Shown piece by piece: positions 55,878-64,000 of a stretch of 64,000 nt of DNA. This DNA is from Celerinatantimonas sp046054165 (GTDB lineage: Bacteria; Pseudomonadota; Gammaproteobacteria; Enterobacterales; Celerinatantimonadaceae): contig NZ_JBFNXK010000009.1 of assembly GCF_046054165.1 (NCBI RefSeq), positions 93,068-157,067 on the forward strand. The letters are read 5' to 3'. The translations under genes and the position numbers were made by a program. How positions within the stretch are numbered: position 1 is the first letter of the stretch; every line of letters begins with the position of its first letter. The notes under the pieces were generated by a model. It was given only the letters and a program-made list of their open reading frames with translations, made no database searches and was not told the DNA's origin.

Positions 55878-56749
55878 TTTAGCGACTCTAACATTCTAAT
55901 GATCCCTTCTTTATGACTTACTTTAGGTTGCCATCCTAAGCTTTTCATCTGACCTGGATCGATACCAGGGCTCATCGCATCATTCTTGCGATAGGGGATA
56001 GCACCAAATTGCAAAATACTTTTAGGGAGAGAAAACATGGATGAATATTGCGTAACAATTTCTTGTAGAAATTGCTTAACAGGAATAGCCACTCCTGTTG
56101 CCACATCAAGCTCAACAAAAGCTCCGAGTTCATTCCGTTTGTTGAAAGCAGTGGCAAATGCAGCAACAACATCCTCAATATAAATAAAATCTCTCTGTTG
56201 TTCCCCCGTCGTCAGAGGAATAACCTCACTTTGTTGATGAAGTTGATTTACAAACCATTTAACGAATTTATAGTCATCATCACCCACGCCATACATATGT
56301 TCAATACGTAGATTGATAAATTGAATGTTATCTTTTAAGCAAATGCCCCATTGCTTAAACTGAAACTTACTCAGTGCATAATCACTTACATCATGAGCTA
56401 ACGCTGAATCAGCATTGATAAAACACTCTACTTCAGCATCTATTGCCGCTTCCAATATTTGTAAAGAAAAAATTAAGTTCGTCTCTAGAATACTACTAGG
56501 TTTTTCATTTTTCCGGCCATAACTACAAGCTGTATGGAATATGGCAGCAGGCTTTATAGCAGCTAATTGCTCTGGCAGGCTATCTTTGTCGATATTAATA
56601 AAGTTAATCGATGATGAAATATCTTTTAGCTTATCAAGAGAGGAGTGTTCTCTCTTTATTCCATAAACATCATATTTCTCAGTAATAAAATATCGCGCTA
56701 AGTGACTACCAAGAAACCCAGTGACACCTGTGATCACAATCGATGTCAT
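55874..56749 (-). CDS. prt: CDP-paratose synthase-like reductase (Prt/RfbS)
   Basis: A 291-residue SDR enzyme with TGVTGFLGSHLARY at 7-20 and the YALSK active-site pair. It is placed directly between ddhC and tyv, as in organisms that reduce CDP-3,6-dideoxyhexulose to paratose (RfbS/Prt) or abequose (RfbJ/Abe). The tyv-like gene after it favours paratose. It starts one base before the ddhC stop region and is coupled to tyv. Confidence 0.82.
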   Translation of the reverse strand: MTSIVITGVTGFLGSHLARYFITEKYDVYGIKREHSSLDKLKDISSSINFINIDKDSLPEQLAAIKPAAIFHTACSYGRKNEKPSSILETNLIFSLQILEAAIDAEVECFINADSALAHDVSDYALSKFQFKQWGICLKDNIQFINLRIEHMYGVGDDDYKFVKWFVNQLHQQSEVIPLTTGEQQRDFIYIEDVVAAFATAFNKRNELGAFVELDVATGVAIPVKQFLQEIVTQYSSMFSLPKSILQFGAIPYRKNDAMSPGIDPGQMKSLGWQPKVSHKEGIIRMLESLK

Positions 56750-56750
56750 A

Positions 56751-58064
56751 TCAGAAACTCAGTCTAAAAAATTCTTCAAATTTTTTAATAACATAATCAA
56801 GGTGTGCATGACTAAGCCCGGGGTAGATACCAACCCAGAAGGTTTGATTCATAATTCGATCCGTATTGGTCAATTCACCCACCACCCGATAATTGACATT
56901 GGCAAAATAGGGTTGTCGAGTCAAGTTACCCGCGAATAACAAACGCGTACCGATCTTAGCTTCATCCAGAAACTGAATGAGTTGAACGCGTGTGACATCT
57001 GCATTCTCTTTTAGCGTGATAGGGAAACCAAACCATGAAGGATCAGAATTTTTAGTCGCTTCCGGCAATTCAATGAATTCACTGCAGCTTTGTAAACCTT
57101 CTTTAAGGTAGGCGTAATTAGCTTTACGAGCCTTAATAAAATCAGACAATTTATCGAGTTGAGCAACACCACATGCCGCCTGCATATCGGTAATTTTTAA
57201 GTTATACCCTAGATGCGAGTATGTATATTTGTGGTCATAACCAAATGGTAAAGACCCTAATTGCTGGCAAAACCGTTGACTACAGGTATTGTCACACCCA
57301 GGCTCACAATAACAATCACGCCCCCAATCACGGAAAGACTCAATAATCGTTTTAAGCTTGGCTGATTTAGTAAATATAGCACCACCTTCGCCCATAGTGA
57401 TATGGTGAGCCGGATAAAAACTAACTGTAGCAATATCACCAAAGGTTCCGACTAACTTGCCATCATAGCGCGTTCCCAATGCATCACAGCAATCCTCGAC
57501 TAACCATAATTTATATTTATCAGCTATTCGTTTAACTTCTGCTAAATTAAACGAATTACCTAAAGTATGGGCAATCATAATGGCTTTAGTTTTATCAGAA
57601 ACAGCCGTCTCTATAAGACTTGCATCAATGTTATAAGTAGGAATATCGACATCAACAAATACAGGAACCAATCCATTTTGAATGATTGGATTCACTGTTG
57701 TAGGGAAGCCTGCAGCCACAGTAATGACTTCATCACCAGCTTTAAGCGCTCGCTCTTTGAGCTTAGGTGATGTCAATGCTGTCAAGGCAAGCAAATTGGC
57801 TGACGAGCCCGAAGTCGTCGTCAATACATGAGAGATCCCTAAAAATTTTCCAAGCTTTTTTTCAAACTCATGGTTAAAACGCCCGGTGGTTAACCAACCA
57901 TCCAGAGAGGCCTCAACCATTTGTTGCAATTCTTCTTTTCCGATCACCTTACCTGATGGTGGGACAACATCGGTACCAGGCGAGAACTCCTTACTCTGAT
58001 ATCTTTGCTCTGCAAATTGACCGACTAACTGTGCGATCTCTAATCTCAACTCTTGCTCTGTCAT
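56751..58064 (-). CDS. rfbH: CDP-6-deoxy-L-threo-D-glycero-4-hexulose 3-dehydrase (E1)
   Basis: A 437-residue B6 enzyme of the DegT fold with the lysine replaced by histidine: SFYPAHH puts His at 220-221, as in E1. The 2Fe-2S cysteines fit the C-X57-C-X1-C-X7-C pattern at 193, 251, 253 and 261. It removes the C3 hydroxyl of the CDP-ketosugar and needs the reductase DdhD/RfbI, which is not encoded here. Start overlaps rfbG stop (ATGA). Confidence 0.95.
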   Translation of the reverse strand: MTEQELRLEIAQLVGQFAEQRYQSKEFSPGTDVVPPSGKVIGKEELQQMVEASLDGWLTTGRFNHEFEKKLGKFLGISHVLTTTSGSSANLLALTALTSPKLKERALKAGDEVITVAAGFPTTVNPIIQNGLVPVFVDVDIPTYNIDASLIETAVSDKTKAIMIAHTLGNSFNLAEVKRIADKYKLWLVEDCCDALGTRYDGKLVGTFGDIATVSFYPAHHITMGEGGAIFTKSAKLKTIIESFRDWGRDCYCEPGCDNTCSQRFCQQLGSLPFGYDHKYTYSHLGYNLKITDMQAACGVAQLDKLSDFIKARKANYAYLKEGLQSCSEFIELPEATKNSDPSWFGFPITLKENADVTRVQLIQFLDEAKIGTRLLFAGNLTRQPYFANVNYRVVGELTNTDRIMNQTFWVGIYPGLSHAHLDYVIKKFEEFFRLSF

Positions 58065-59146
58065 TCGTCGTCCATGGCCATTGTATAAACAGCGACTTCA
58101 TTCAGGCTGTAGCACTGCATGTCTGTATTGCTCAACCAACTCTGATGCCAGTTGACAATCATCTCTAATGTCCTGTTTAAATTCCAACGCGGATGCCAAT
58201 TCAACAGTTGTGCCGCCTTGGAGCAATCCAGTTTCAAATAATGAGCCTCATGAGGGTGTTGCCCCTCTTCGATACACCACGATGCATTGTTGCCCCACAG
58301 CTTTGCAAGTTTTTCAACGATGTATTGTACCGGTTTAGCATCACTGCTGTGAGGGCCGAAATTCCATCCCCCATTAAACGTTGGACCTTGCGTATAAAGC
58401 GCTTCCGCTAAAACCAAATATCCAGACAGAGGTTCTAATACATGTTGCCATGGGCGAATCGCATACGGATGACGTATATTGGCGGTTTGTTGTTGTTCAA
58501 AAGCTTTGAGAATATCTGGGATCAAACGATCCAAAGCCCAATCACCGCCACCAATCACATTCCCAGCCCGCACAGACGCAACAGCAACGCCATGCTGGGA
58601 ATAGTCATCAGCATTAAAAAATGAATTGCGATAAGCACTGACCACCAGCTCAGAACAACCTTTACTGTTTGAGTAGGGATCATACCCTCCCATAGGTTCG
58701 GTCTCGCGATATCCCCAAACCCATTCGCGATTGTCATAACATTTATCACTGGTCACGCAGACAACGGCACGTACAGAATCTAATCGACGCACAGCATCCA
58801 GTAGATGAACCGTGCCCATCACATTGGTTTCATAGGTCTCAATCGGATGATCATAGGAATATCGCACCAATGGCTGCGCCGCCATATGGATGACAATATC
58901 TGGCTGATAAGCTTTTATGGACTGATATAACGCCGACACATCCCGAATATCACCAATCTGGTGTGATTTACACATCCCCGCGATATCGGCCACCTGAAAT
59001 AAGCTGGGCTCGGTTGGCGCCTCAAGCGCATACCCTTTCACTTTGGCCCCCATGGAGGCTAACCAAAGTGTCAGCCAACTGCCTTTAAAGCCAGTATGGC
59101 CCGTTACGAAAACTTTTTTATCTCTCCAGAAAGTGGTAGAAGGCAT
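58061..59146 (-). CDS. rfbG: CDP-glucose 4,6-dehydratase
   Basis: A 361-residue SDR dehydratase. From ATG 59146 (GGGAG just upstream) it begins MPSTTFWRDKKVFVTGHTGFKGSWL, then has VVCVTSDKCYDN and YSNSKGCSELV, family marks of RfbG/DdhB. It converts CDP-glucose to CDP-4-keto-6-deoxyglucose. An in-frame start at 59176 would overlap rfbF and lacks support. The 5' end lies 2 bases after the rfbF stop. Confidence 0.95.
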   Translation of the reverse strand: MPSTTFWRDKKVFVTGHTGFKGSWLTLWLASMGAKVKGYALEAPTEPSLFQVADIAGMCKSHQIGDIRDVSALYQSIKAYQPDIVIHMAAQPLVRYSYDHPIETYETNVMGTVHLLDAVRRLDSVRAVVCVTSDKCYDNREWVWGYRETEPMGGYDPYSNSKGCSELVVSAYRNSFFNADDYSQHGVAVASVRAGNVIGGGDWALDRLIPDILKAFEQQQTANIRHPYAIRPWQHVLEPLSGYLVLAEALYTQGPTFNGGWNFGPHSSDAKPVQYIVEKLAKLWGNNASWCIEEGQHPHEAHYLKLDCSKAAQLLNWHPRWNLNRTLEMIVNWHQSWLSNTDMQCYSLNEVAVYTMAMDDE

Positions 59147-59148
59147 TA

Positions 59149-59922
59149 TTACTCCCATAGTTTCCAAGGGGCACAATGGTTATTCCAAAGTTCTTCTAAT
59201 TTTATCTTATCTCGTAGTGTATCCATCGGTTGCCAGAAACCTTCATGCTGATAGGCCATCAACTCACCATCCAAAGACAAAGTATTTAAAGGTTCTTGTT
59301 CCCAAACGGTCTGATCACTTGTAATCAAGTCGATCACTTTAGGAGATAAGACAAAAAATCCCCCATTGATCATGCCACCGTCACCTTTAGGTTTTTCCCG
59401 AAAAGAACGGACTTGGTTTTGTGTGATAGCCAAGGCTCCAAAACGTCCAAGAGGATAAGTCGCGGTAAGCGTCGCTAGTTTTCCATGAGAACGATGAAAA
59501 TCCAGAGTCTTACCAATATCAATATCCGCGACTCCATCACCATATGTGAAAAAGAATTCAGACTCACCCTGCAAGTATTCTTTCACACGGCGTAAACGGC
59601 CACCTGTCATTGATGTTTCACCGGTATCCACTAAGGTAACTTTCCAAGGTTCTACGCGTTTATGATGGACATGCATTTCATTATTCGCCATGTCAAAGGT
59701 AATATCCGACATATGCATAAAATAGTTAGCAAAGTATTCTTTAATCACATAACCTTTGTAACCACAGCAAATGATGAACTCATTTACACCATAATAAGAA
59801 TAAATTTTCATGATGTGCCAAAGAATAGGCATTCCACCAATTTCAACCATCGGTTTAGGCTTTAGAATAGTTTCTTCACTAAGTCGATTTCCTAATCCGC
59901 CAGCTAAAATAACTGCTTTCAT
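59149..59922 (-). CDS. rfbF: Glucose-1-phosphate cytidylyltransferase
   Basis: A 257-residue nucleotidyltransferase with MKAVILAGGLGNRLSEET at the N-terminus, then KPKPMVEIGG and the metal-binding FFTYGDGVADIDI. It makes CDP-glucose, the first step to CDP-3,6-dideoxyhexoses. First gene of the second operon, preceded by about 590 AT-rich bases and a JUMPStart element. Confidence 0.95.
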   Translation of the reverse strand: MKAVILAGGLGNRLSEETILKPKPMVEIGGMPILWHIMKIYSYYGVNEFIICCGYKGYVIKEYFANYFMHMSDITFDMANNEMHVHHKRVEPWKVTLVDTGETSMTGGRLRRVKEYLQGESEFFFTYGDGVADIDIGKTLDFHRSHGKLATLTATYPLGRFGALAITQNQVRSFREKPKGDGGMINGGFFVLSPKVIDLITSDQTVWEQEPLNTLSLDGELMAYQHEGFWQPMDTLRDKIKLEELWNNHCAPWKLWE

Positions 59923-60513
59923 ATTTTATCCATTATTTCAAAATATTTAAATTTTTATAAAATTATACTTTCGCTGTTTTATACATCTTCATAATAGATA
60001 TAATTTACAATCAATACTTAATATCTAATCATTATAGAATCATGTCATAAATTTTATTTTTAAATTAGCATGATTTCATAATTAACATTCAATATCTACA
60101 TCACATTATTAATTTCAATTAGTATTTTATATATTTTTAAATAAAAATAATCAATAAAATATTAATTATATTATGGATATGTATCCATGAGTTGATACGT
60201 TTATACGACTAAAAATTTTAGATGAAAATATTCACCAAGGGCTTATGTAGGTATGTTTTTACCGAATATAGAGCACATGGAAATAACTATAGTTATCAAA
60301 AATAATCATATAGAATATATGATTCATTCATACTAATTTTCAATCGTTTTATACTATATCATAAATGACGATTTCATCATTGTATGGCCTATATCATATT
60401 TATAAAAATAATTTTTATACTTTCCCTCATATGGAGTTACCATTTACAACTTCCGTTATTGATGTTTTTATTTATATTAATAATTATACAGTATAATAAA
60501 TGGCCAAAATTTT

Positions 60514-60551
60514 ACACGCTACCGCCCCTAGGTTACAGCTCCTAGAGTGCT
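60514..60551 (-). promoter_or_regulatory. JUMPStart element with ops (cluster 2)
   Basis: The minus strand reads GAGCACTCTAGGAGCTGTAA, then CCTAGGGGC and ops GGCGGTAGCGTG (60525-60514). It is nearly the same as the element at 52031-52070 and should recruit RfaH to the rfbF operon. The bases from 59923 to 60513 are a long, AT-rich leader where I see no gene. Confidence 0.9.
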
Positions 60552-61164
60552 CATTGAATTTAACATGTCTACTTTATGTATATAGTTCATATAAATGAAA
60601 ACAGCCACTAATTAATGAAAAAATCAGTATGTTTTCGATGTTCATTTCTTTTATCTCAGGCTAAAGTATATCATGTAGAAATAAAGTGAATACATTATTT
60701 CTACAACCAAATGTAATGTATCTAATCCTTCATAAGTCAATAAAGTGACCATCATTTAAAAGCTAACTTCACCATCAATAATTTTGATGTTTTATACAAC
60801 AAACACTAATTAACTTGAACCTTTTTTAGGAACCTCAAGCATCATGGTTAATCCACTACTTAATATCTACTATTCTAACTCCCTACTCTGCTTGACAAAG
60901 CTCCCTAATGATAAACTCCGTTTTATTATGAATCACAGTTTCTACTTTACCCCTAAGCTTTAAGCGCTCAAAAGATGCTTTTCTTATCACACATTTCTTA
61001 CAGATTTTTTATGATAAAAGCATCATTTATAGAAGACAAAACGCGCAGCTCATTCCGCAATTTCATTATTTTTTTAAAATTTTGAACCAATTCAAAGAAA
61101 ATGTTGTGTTTTTGTGATTTTTGTTTCAGAAATATTTTATTTTTTTGCTAGCTCTAATTGAATT

Positions 61165-61440
61165 CCCCCCCCCTTCAGCGCTAATATAGCCCCGTACACC
61201 GGCACAGTACACTGGCGTCACCTGACTCCCGTGGAAGGGCCATAGACTACACATGCATGTAGCCAGACCTTGAATCTTGCGTTATCAGCCAGGTTCAAAA
61301 GACTCCGATAGTATCGACACTATCGTCAGCGTTCTGCGAAAAACGGGGTTCTCCCGACTGGTGTTTTGCTCTTTCCCGAAGATGTGTTGAGGTTCGTTTA
61401 GTCGCCCACGTAAGCGCCTGGATCATTTATTTTCTACCTA
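61165..61440. other. GC-rich island of unknown function, possible structured RNA
   Basis: A run of nine C (61165-61173) opens a stretch of about 270 bases that is clearly GC-richer than its surroundings. It contains short stems such as CTACA-CATGCA-TGTAG (61246-61261) and CGATAGT-ATCGAC-ACTATCG (61306-61325). I do not recognise a known RNA class. A 43-codon frame (61295-61426, minus) has no ribosome site and is not called. The preceding bases from about 60552 to 61164 are AT-rich without a gene. Confidence 0.4.
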
Positions 61441-61459
61441 TGATCAAGCCTTAAACCTA

Positions 61460-61706
61460 GGGACTGTTGATCTTTGCTGATTATTTTGCAGTGACTTAAG
61501 CGTAATAAGACAAGCCAATGGCAGTGCTTTGTGGAAATTCTCCACTGACAGTGTCTGATGCCTGATTTTGCTTAAATACTGCTTAAAAGGTTCGTTTAAA
61601 CGCATTCTGGGCTTGTTATGCCGTTTGCTTAATTCATAAAACGAACATACACCTCATGTTCATGTGTTTACTTGAACAGAATAAAATCATCAAAGATCAA
61701 CAGCCC
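61460..61706 (-). mobile_element. Insertion-sequence remnant with inverted repeats
   Basis: The ends GGGACTGTTGATCTTTG (61460-61476) and CAAAGATCAACAGCCC (61691-61706) are inverted repeats with one extra base. Between them, on the minus strand, is a frame with RMRLNEPFKQYLSKI and HKALPLACLITL, which looks like the C-terminal end of a transposase. No catalytic part is left. Either a decayed IS or a short non-autonomous element mobilised by a full copy elsewhere. Confidence 0.65.
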
Positions 61707-61781
61707 TTCAGTGGCATGGATCAGATTGGTTTCAATAAACCTCAACAATAAAGACCAATAATCTATAAAAAGAGGATTTCC

Positions 61782-63506
61782 ATGAAACAAAGTATTGCTG
61801 ACTATATCGCCGAGGTATTGACTCACGCCGGTATTAAACGAATTTGGGGGGTCACAGGCGACTCTCTCAACGGTCTTAGTGATAGTTTACAACGCCGCCA
61901 AGAAATAGAATGGATGCCAACCCGGCATGAAGAAGTAGCGGCATTTGCCACTGGTGCCGAAGGTCAGCTTAGTGATGAACTCGTTGTCTGTGCTGGCTCT
62001 TGTGGTCCGGGTAACATGCATTTAATTAATGGGTTATTCGATTGTCATCGCAGCCACGTTGCCACTTTAGCCATTGCCAGCCATATTCCGTCACACGAAA
62101 TTGGAGCCAACTATTTTCAGGAAACCCATCCTCAGGAATTATTTAAAGAATGTAGTGTTTACTGTGAATTGATCAGTAATCCAGATCAAATGCCTTATGT
62201 TTTAGAAATTGCCATGCGTAAAGCGATTTTAGAACAAGATGTTGCCGTTATTGTGCTGCCAGGTGACATTGCTCTTAAACCTGTACCAGAAACAGCTAAA
62301 GTCAAATGGCATACTCCAAAACAGCCCGTTCTGGTTCCCCCTCAATCTGAACTAGAAAATGTGGCTAATATTCTAAACGACGCTAAACAAGTCACTCTGC
62401 TTTGCGGTGCTGGATGTAAAGGGGCGCATGACGAAGTCGTCCAATTAGCTGAAACCTTAAAAGCCCCGGTTGTTCATGCGATGCGCGGCAAAGAATTTAT
62501 CGAATATGATAACCCATATGATGTTGGTATGACTGGGTTAATCGGTTTTTCATCAGGCTATCACGCGATGGAAAATGCATCGACTCTCGTCATTTTAGGC
62601 AGCTCATTCCCTTATCGTGAATTTTATCCAGACAATGCCACTGTCATCCAAATCGATATCAAATCCGGAGCATTAGGCGCTCATACTCAGATCGACCACG
62701 GTTTAGTCGGTAATGTCAAAGACACTTTGCATGCTTTACAGCCCCTGTTAAAAGAAAAAGATGACCGTCGTTTTCTTGATAAAGCGCTGGCTCACTATCA
62801 TGAAGCCCGTAAAGGTTTGGATAAACTCGCTACCGGGAAAAGTAGTCACGGCTTCATTCATCCCCAATATTTAGCCCGGTTATTAAGTGAAAAAGCCACC
62901 GAAGATGCAGTATTCACCTGTGATGTTGGTACACCAACTGTCTGGGCGGCCCGTTATCTCGAAATGAATGGGAAACGCCGCATTTTAGGTTCATTCAACC
63001 ACGGTTCAATGGCGAATGCATTAGCCCAATCAATCGGCGCTCAAGGAATGGATCGCAATCGGCAAGTCATTGCCATGTGTGGCGATGGTGGGCTCACCAT
63101 GTTAATGGGGGATATTGTGACCATTAAACAACTTAACTTGCCGGTTAAAATTGTAGTATTTGATAATAATTCTCTTGGCTTTGTTGCTATGGAAATGAAA
63201 GCTAGTGGTTTTTATTCTCACCATACCGATTTGGAAAATCCAGACTTCGCAGACATTGCCAAAGCGGTAAATATCGAATCAGAATCCGTTACGGATCCAG
63301 AAGCATTACCAGCCGCGGTTGATCGCATGATGGCCTGTAAAGGTCCATTCTTACTAGCGGTCAAAACAGCTAAACAAGAATTGGCCATGCCTCCTAAAGT
63401 CAAAATGCAGCATGCCAAAGGCTTCAGTGTCTATATGATGAAAGCTGTTCTTAATGGGGATGGCAGCGAACTCATCGAGTTGGGTAAAACCAACTGGTTA
63501 CGGTAA
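61782..63506 (+). CDS. poxB: Pyruvate dehydrogenase (quinone), PoxB-like
   Basis: A 574-residue thiamine-diphosphate enzyme matching E. coli PoxB in length. The catalytic Glu is in RHEEVAAFAT (about residue 50), and the ThDP/Mg site is GDGGLTMLMG ... NNSLG near 430-463. The C-terminus ends IELGKTNWLR, close to the amphipathic membrane-binding tail of PoxB. It decarboxylates pyruvate to acetate and passes electrons to quinone at the membrane. AGAGGA precedes the ATG. Confidence 0.94.
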   Translation: MKQSIADYIAEVLTHAGIKRIWGVTGDSLNGLSDSLQRRQEIEWMPTRHEEVAAFATGAEGQLSDELVVCAGSCGPGNMHLINGLFDCHRSHVATLAIASHIPSHEIGANYFQETHPQELFKECSVYCELISNPDQMPYVLEIAMRKAILEQDVAVIVLPGDIALKPVPETAKVKWHTPKQPVLVPPQSELENVANILNDAKQVTLLCGAGCKGAHDEVVQLAETLKAPVVHAMRGKEFIEYDNPYDVGMTGLIGFSSGYHAMENASTLVILGSSFPYREFYPDNATVIQIDIKSGALGAHTQIDHGLVGNVKDTLHALQPLLKEKDDRRFLDKALAHYHEARKGLDKLATGKSSHGFIHPQYLARLLSEKATEDAVFTCDVGTPTVWAARYLEMNGKRRILGSFNHGSMANALAQSIGAQGMDRNRQVIAMCGDGGLTMLMGDIVTIKQLNLPVKIVVFDNNSLGFVAMEMKASGFYSHHTDLENPDFADIAKAVNIESESVTDPEALPAAVDRMMACKGPFLLAVKTAKQELAMPPKVKMQHAKGFSVYMMKAVLNGDGSELIELGKTNWLR

Positions 63507-63513
63507 TTTATTG

Positions 63514-63541
63514 TCCTCAGCCCGCAAGGGTTGAGGATTTT
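63514..63541 (+). terminator. Rho-independent terminator of poxB
   Basis: TCCTCAGCCC-GCAA-GGGTTGAGGA with one G-U pair, followed by four T, eight bases after the stop codon. Confidence 0.85.
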
Positions 63542-63620
63542 CCTCTCTATTCAACTCTCTTTTTCCTTTCAATCTTACTTCTGTTTGTATGAATCATTCT
63601 TCAAACCACTACCAATCCAT

Positions 63621-64000
63621 CCCCGGATTCCATTGCATTGTATCCGAGCTACATATCACTACCGATTAATGCTTTTATGATTCGGATGCCTTGCATCATC
63701 CGAAAATAAGTTAACTCCGTTCCTTCTGGAAGGTCCCCCTTCTAACTCCCCCTCAGAAAAGGGGAAAATAAATCAGTGCGAGTTTTCCCTGAGAAAAAAG
63801 AGTGCTAATTCAAAATATCCCGGATTTCACTACGTTGTATCCGAGCTACATATCACTACCGATTAACGCTTTTATGATTCGGATGCTTGCATCATCCGAA
63901 AATAAGTTAACTCCGTTCCTTCAGGAAGGTCCCCCTTCTAACTCCCCCTCAGAAAAGGGGAAAATAAATCAGTGCGAGTTTTCCCTGAGAAAAAAGAGTG
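63621..64000. repeat. Tandem intergenic repeat, about 197 bp, two copies
   Basis: The segment from CCCCGGATT at 63621 to GAGAAAAAAGAGTG at 63804 recurs from about 63817 to the window end with few changes (for example ATGCCTTGC against ATGCTTGC). Each copy has small stems, such as CGGATG...CATCATCCG and CCCCCTCAGAAAAGGGG. There is no reading frame of note. The repeat may continue beyond the window. Confidence 0.9.

Noticed and set aside
61295..61426. 43-codon minus-strand frame in the GC-rich island
   Set aside because: No ribosome site; short and not recognised. Mentioned only as part of the island.
61180..61440. tmRNA, 6S RNA, RNase P RNA, SRP RNA or a named riboswitch
   Set aside because: Compared from memory with their conserved cores on both strands; none matched, so it is left unnamed.
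1..64000. tRNA or rRNA genes
   Set aside because: No cloverleaf-like or conserved ribosomal segments were recognised while reading either strand.

Overview
The window looks like the chromosome of a Gram-negative gammaproteobacterium, probably from the marine Vibrionales/Alteromonadales/Aeromonadales side. Pointers are PTS and porin sugar uptake, Fur, EmrAB, PoxB, a yjbEFGH operon and JUMPStart/ops leaders for RfaH. I cannot name the genus. I saw no rRNA, tRNA or CRISPR array.

Left part (1-15 kb, minus strand): an incomplete MFS/acyltransferase fusion behind a TetR gene, then a sugar-use region. Two beta-glucoside-type PTS EIIBC genes each follow two tandem BglG-type RAT/terminator switches. 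PTS 1 (7404-8798) continues into an outer-membrane porin and two exported sulfatases. PTS 2 (13081-14529) continues into a GH1 6-phospho-beta-glucosidase. A glycoporin gene (9336-10496) lies between them, with its own CRP-like and LacI-type sites. No antiterminator, LacI protein, EIIA or sulfatase-activating enzyme is encoded here, so these must act from elsewhere. My reading is a set of genes that desulfates and imports a sulfated beta-glucoside.

15.5-22.7 kb (plus strand): a periplasmic sugar-binding protein paired with a chemoreceptor, without ABC transporter genes; fur; and a marR-emrA-emrB efflux operon.

22.9-52 kb (minus strand): yjbEFGH (gfcABCD-like), then a large capsule/O-antigen cluster. 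In transcription order it reads JUMPStart, Wzi-like protein, a Wza-like protein with six SLBB repeats, Wzz, an ISAs1-type insertion, Wzx, a GT-like protein, a UDP-galactopyranose-mutase-like oxidoreductase, two glycosyltransferases, Gmd, Fcl, a GT2, Wzy, a GT26, a GT4, ManC, ManB, a WcaJ-like initiating transferase and Ugd. GDP-fucose and UDP-glucuronate supply are complete. The middle (about 33-46 kb) is visibly AT-richer than its surroundings, which suggests acquisition by transfer.

52-60.6 kb (minus strand): a second JUMPStart-led operon, ddhA-ddhB-ddhC-prt-tyv (CDP-paratose/CDP-tyvelose route, ddhD absent), a GT4 and a PAPS-type sulfotransferase. The two operons probably build one surface glycan that may carry a 3,6-dideoxyhexose and sulfate.

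Right end (60.6-64 kb): a GC-rich unexplained island, a decayed insertion-sequence end with inverted repeats, poxB, and a tandem repeat of about 197 bp running off the window.
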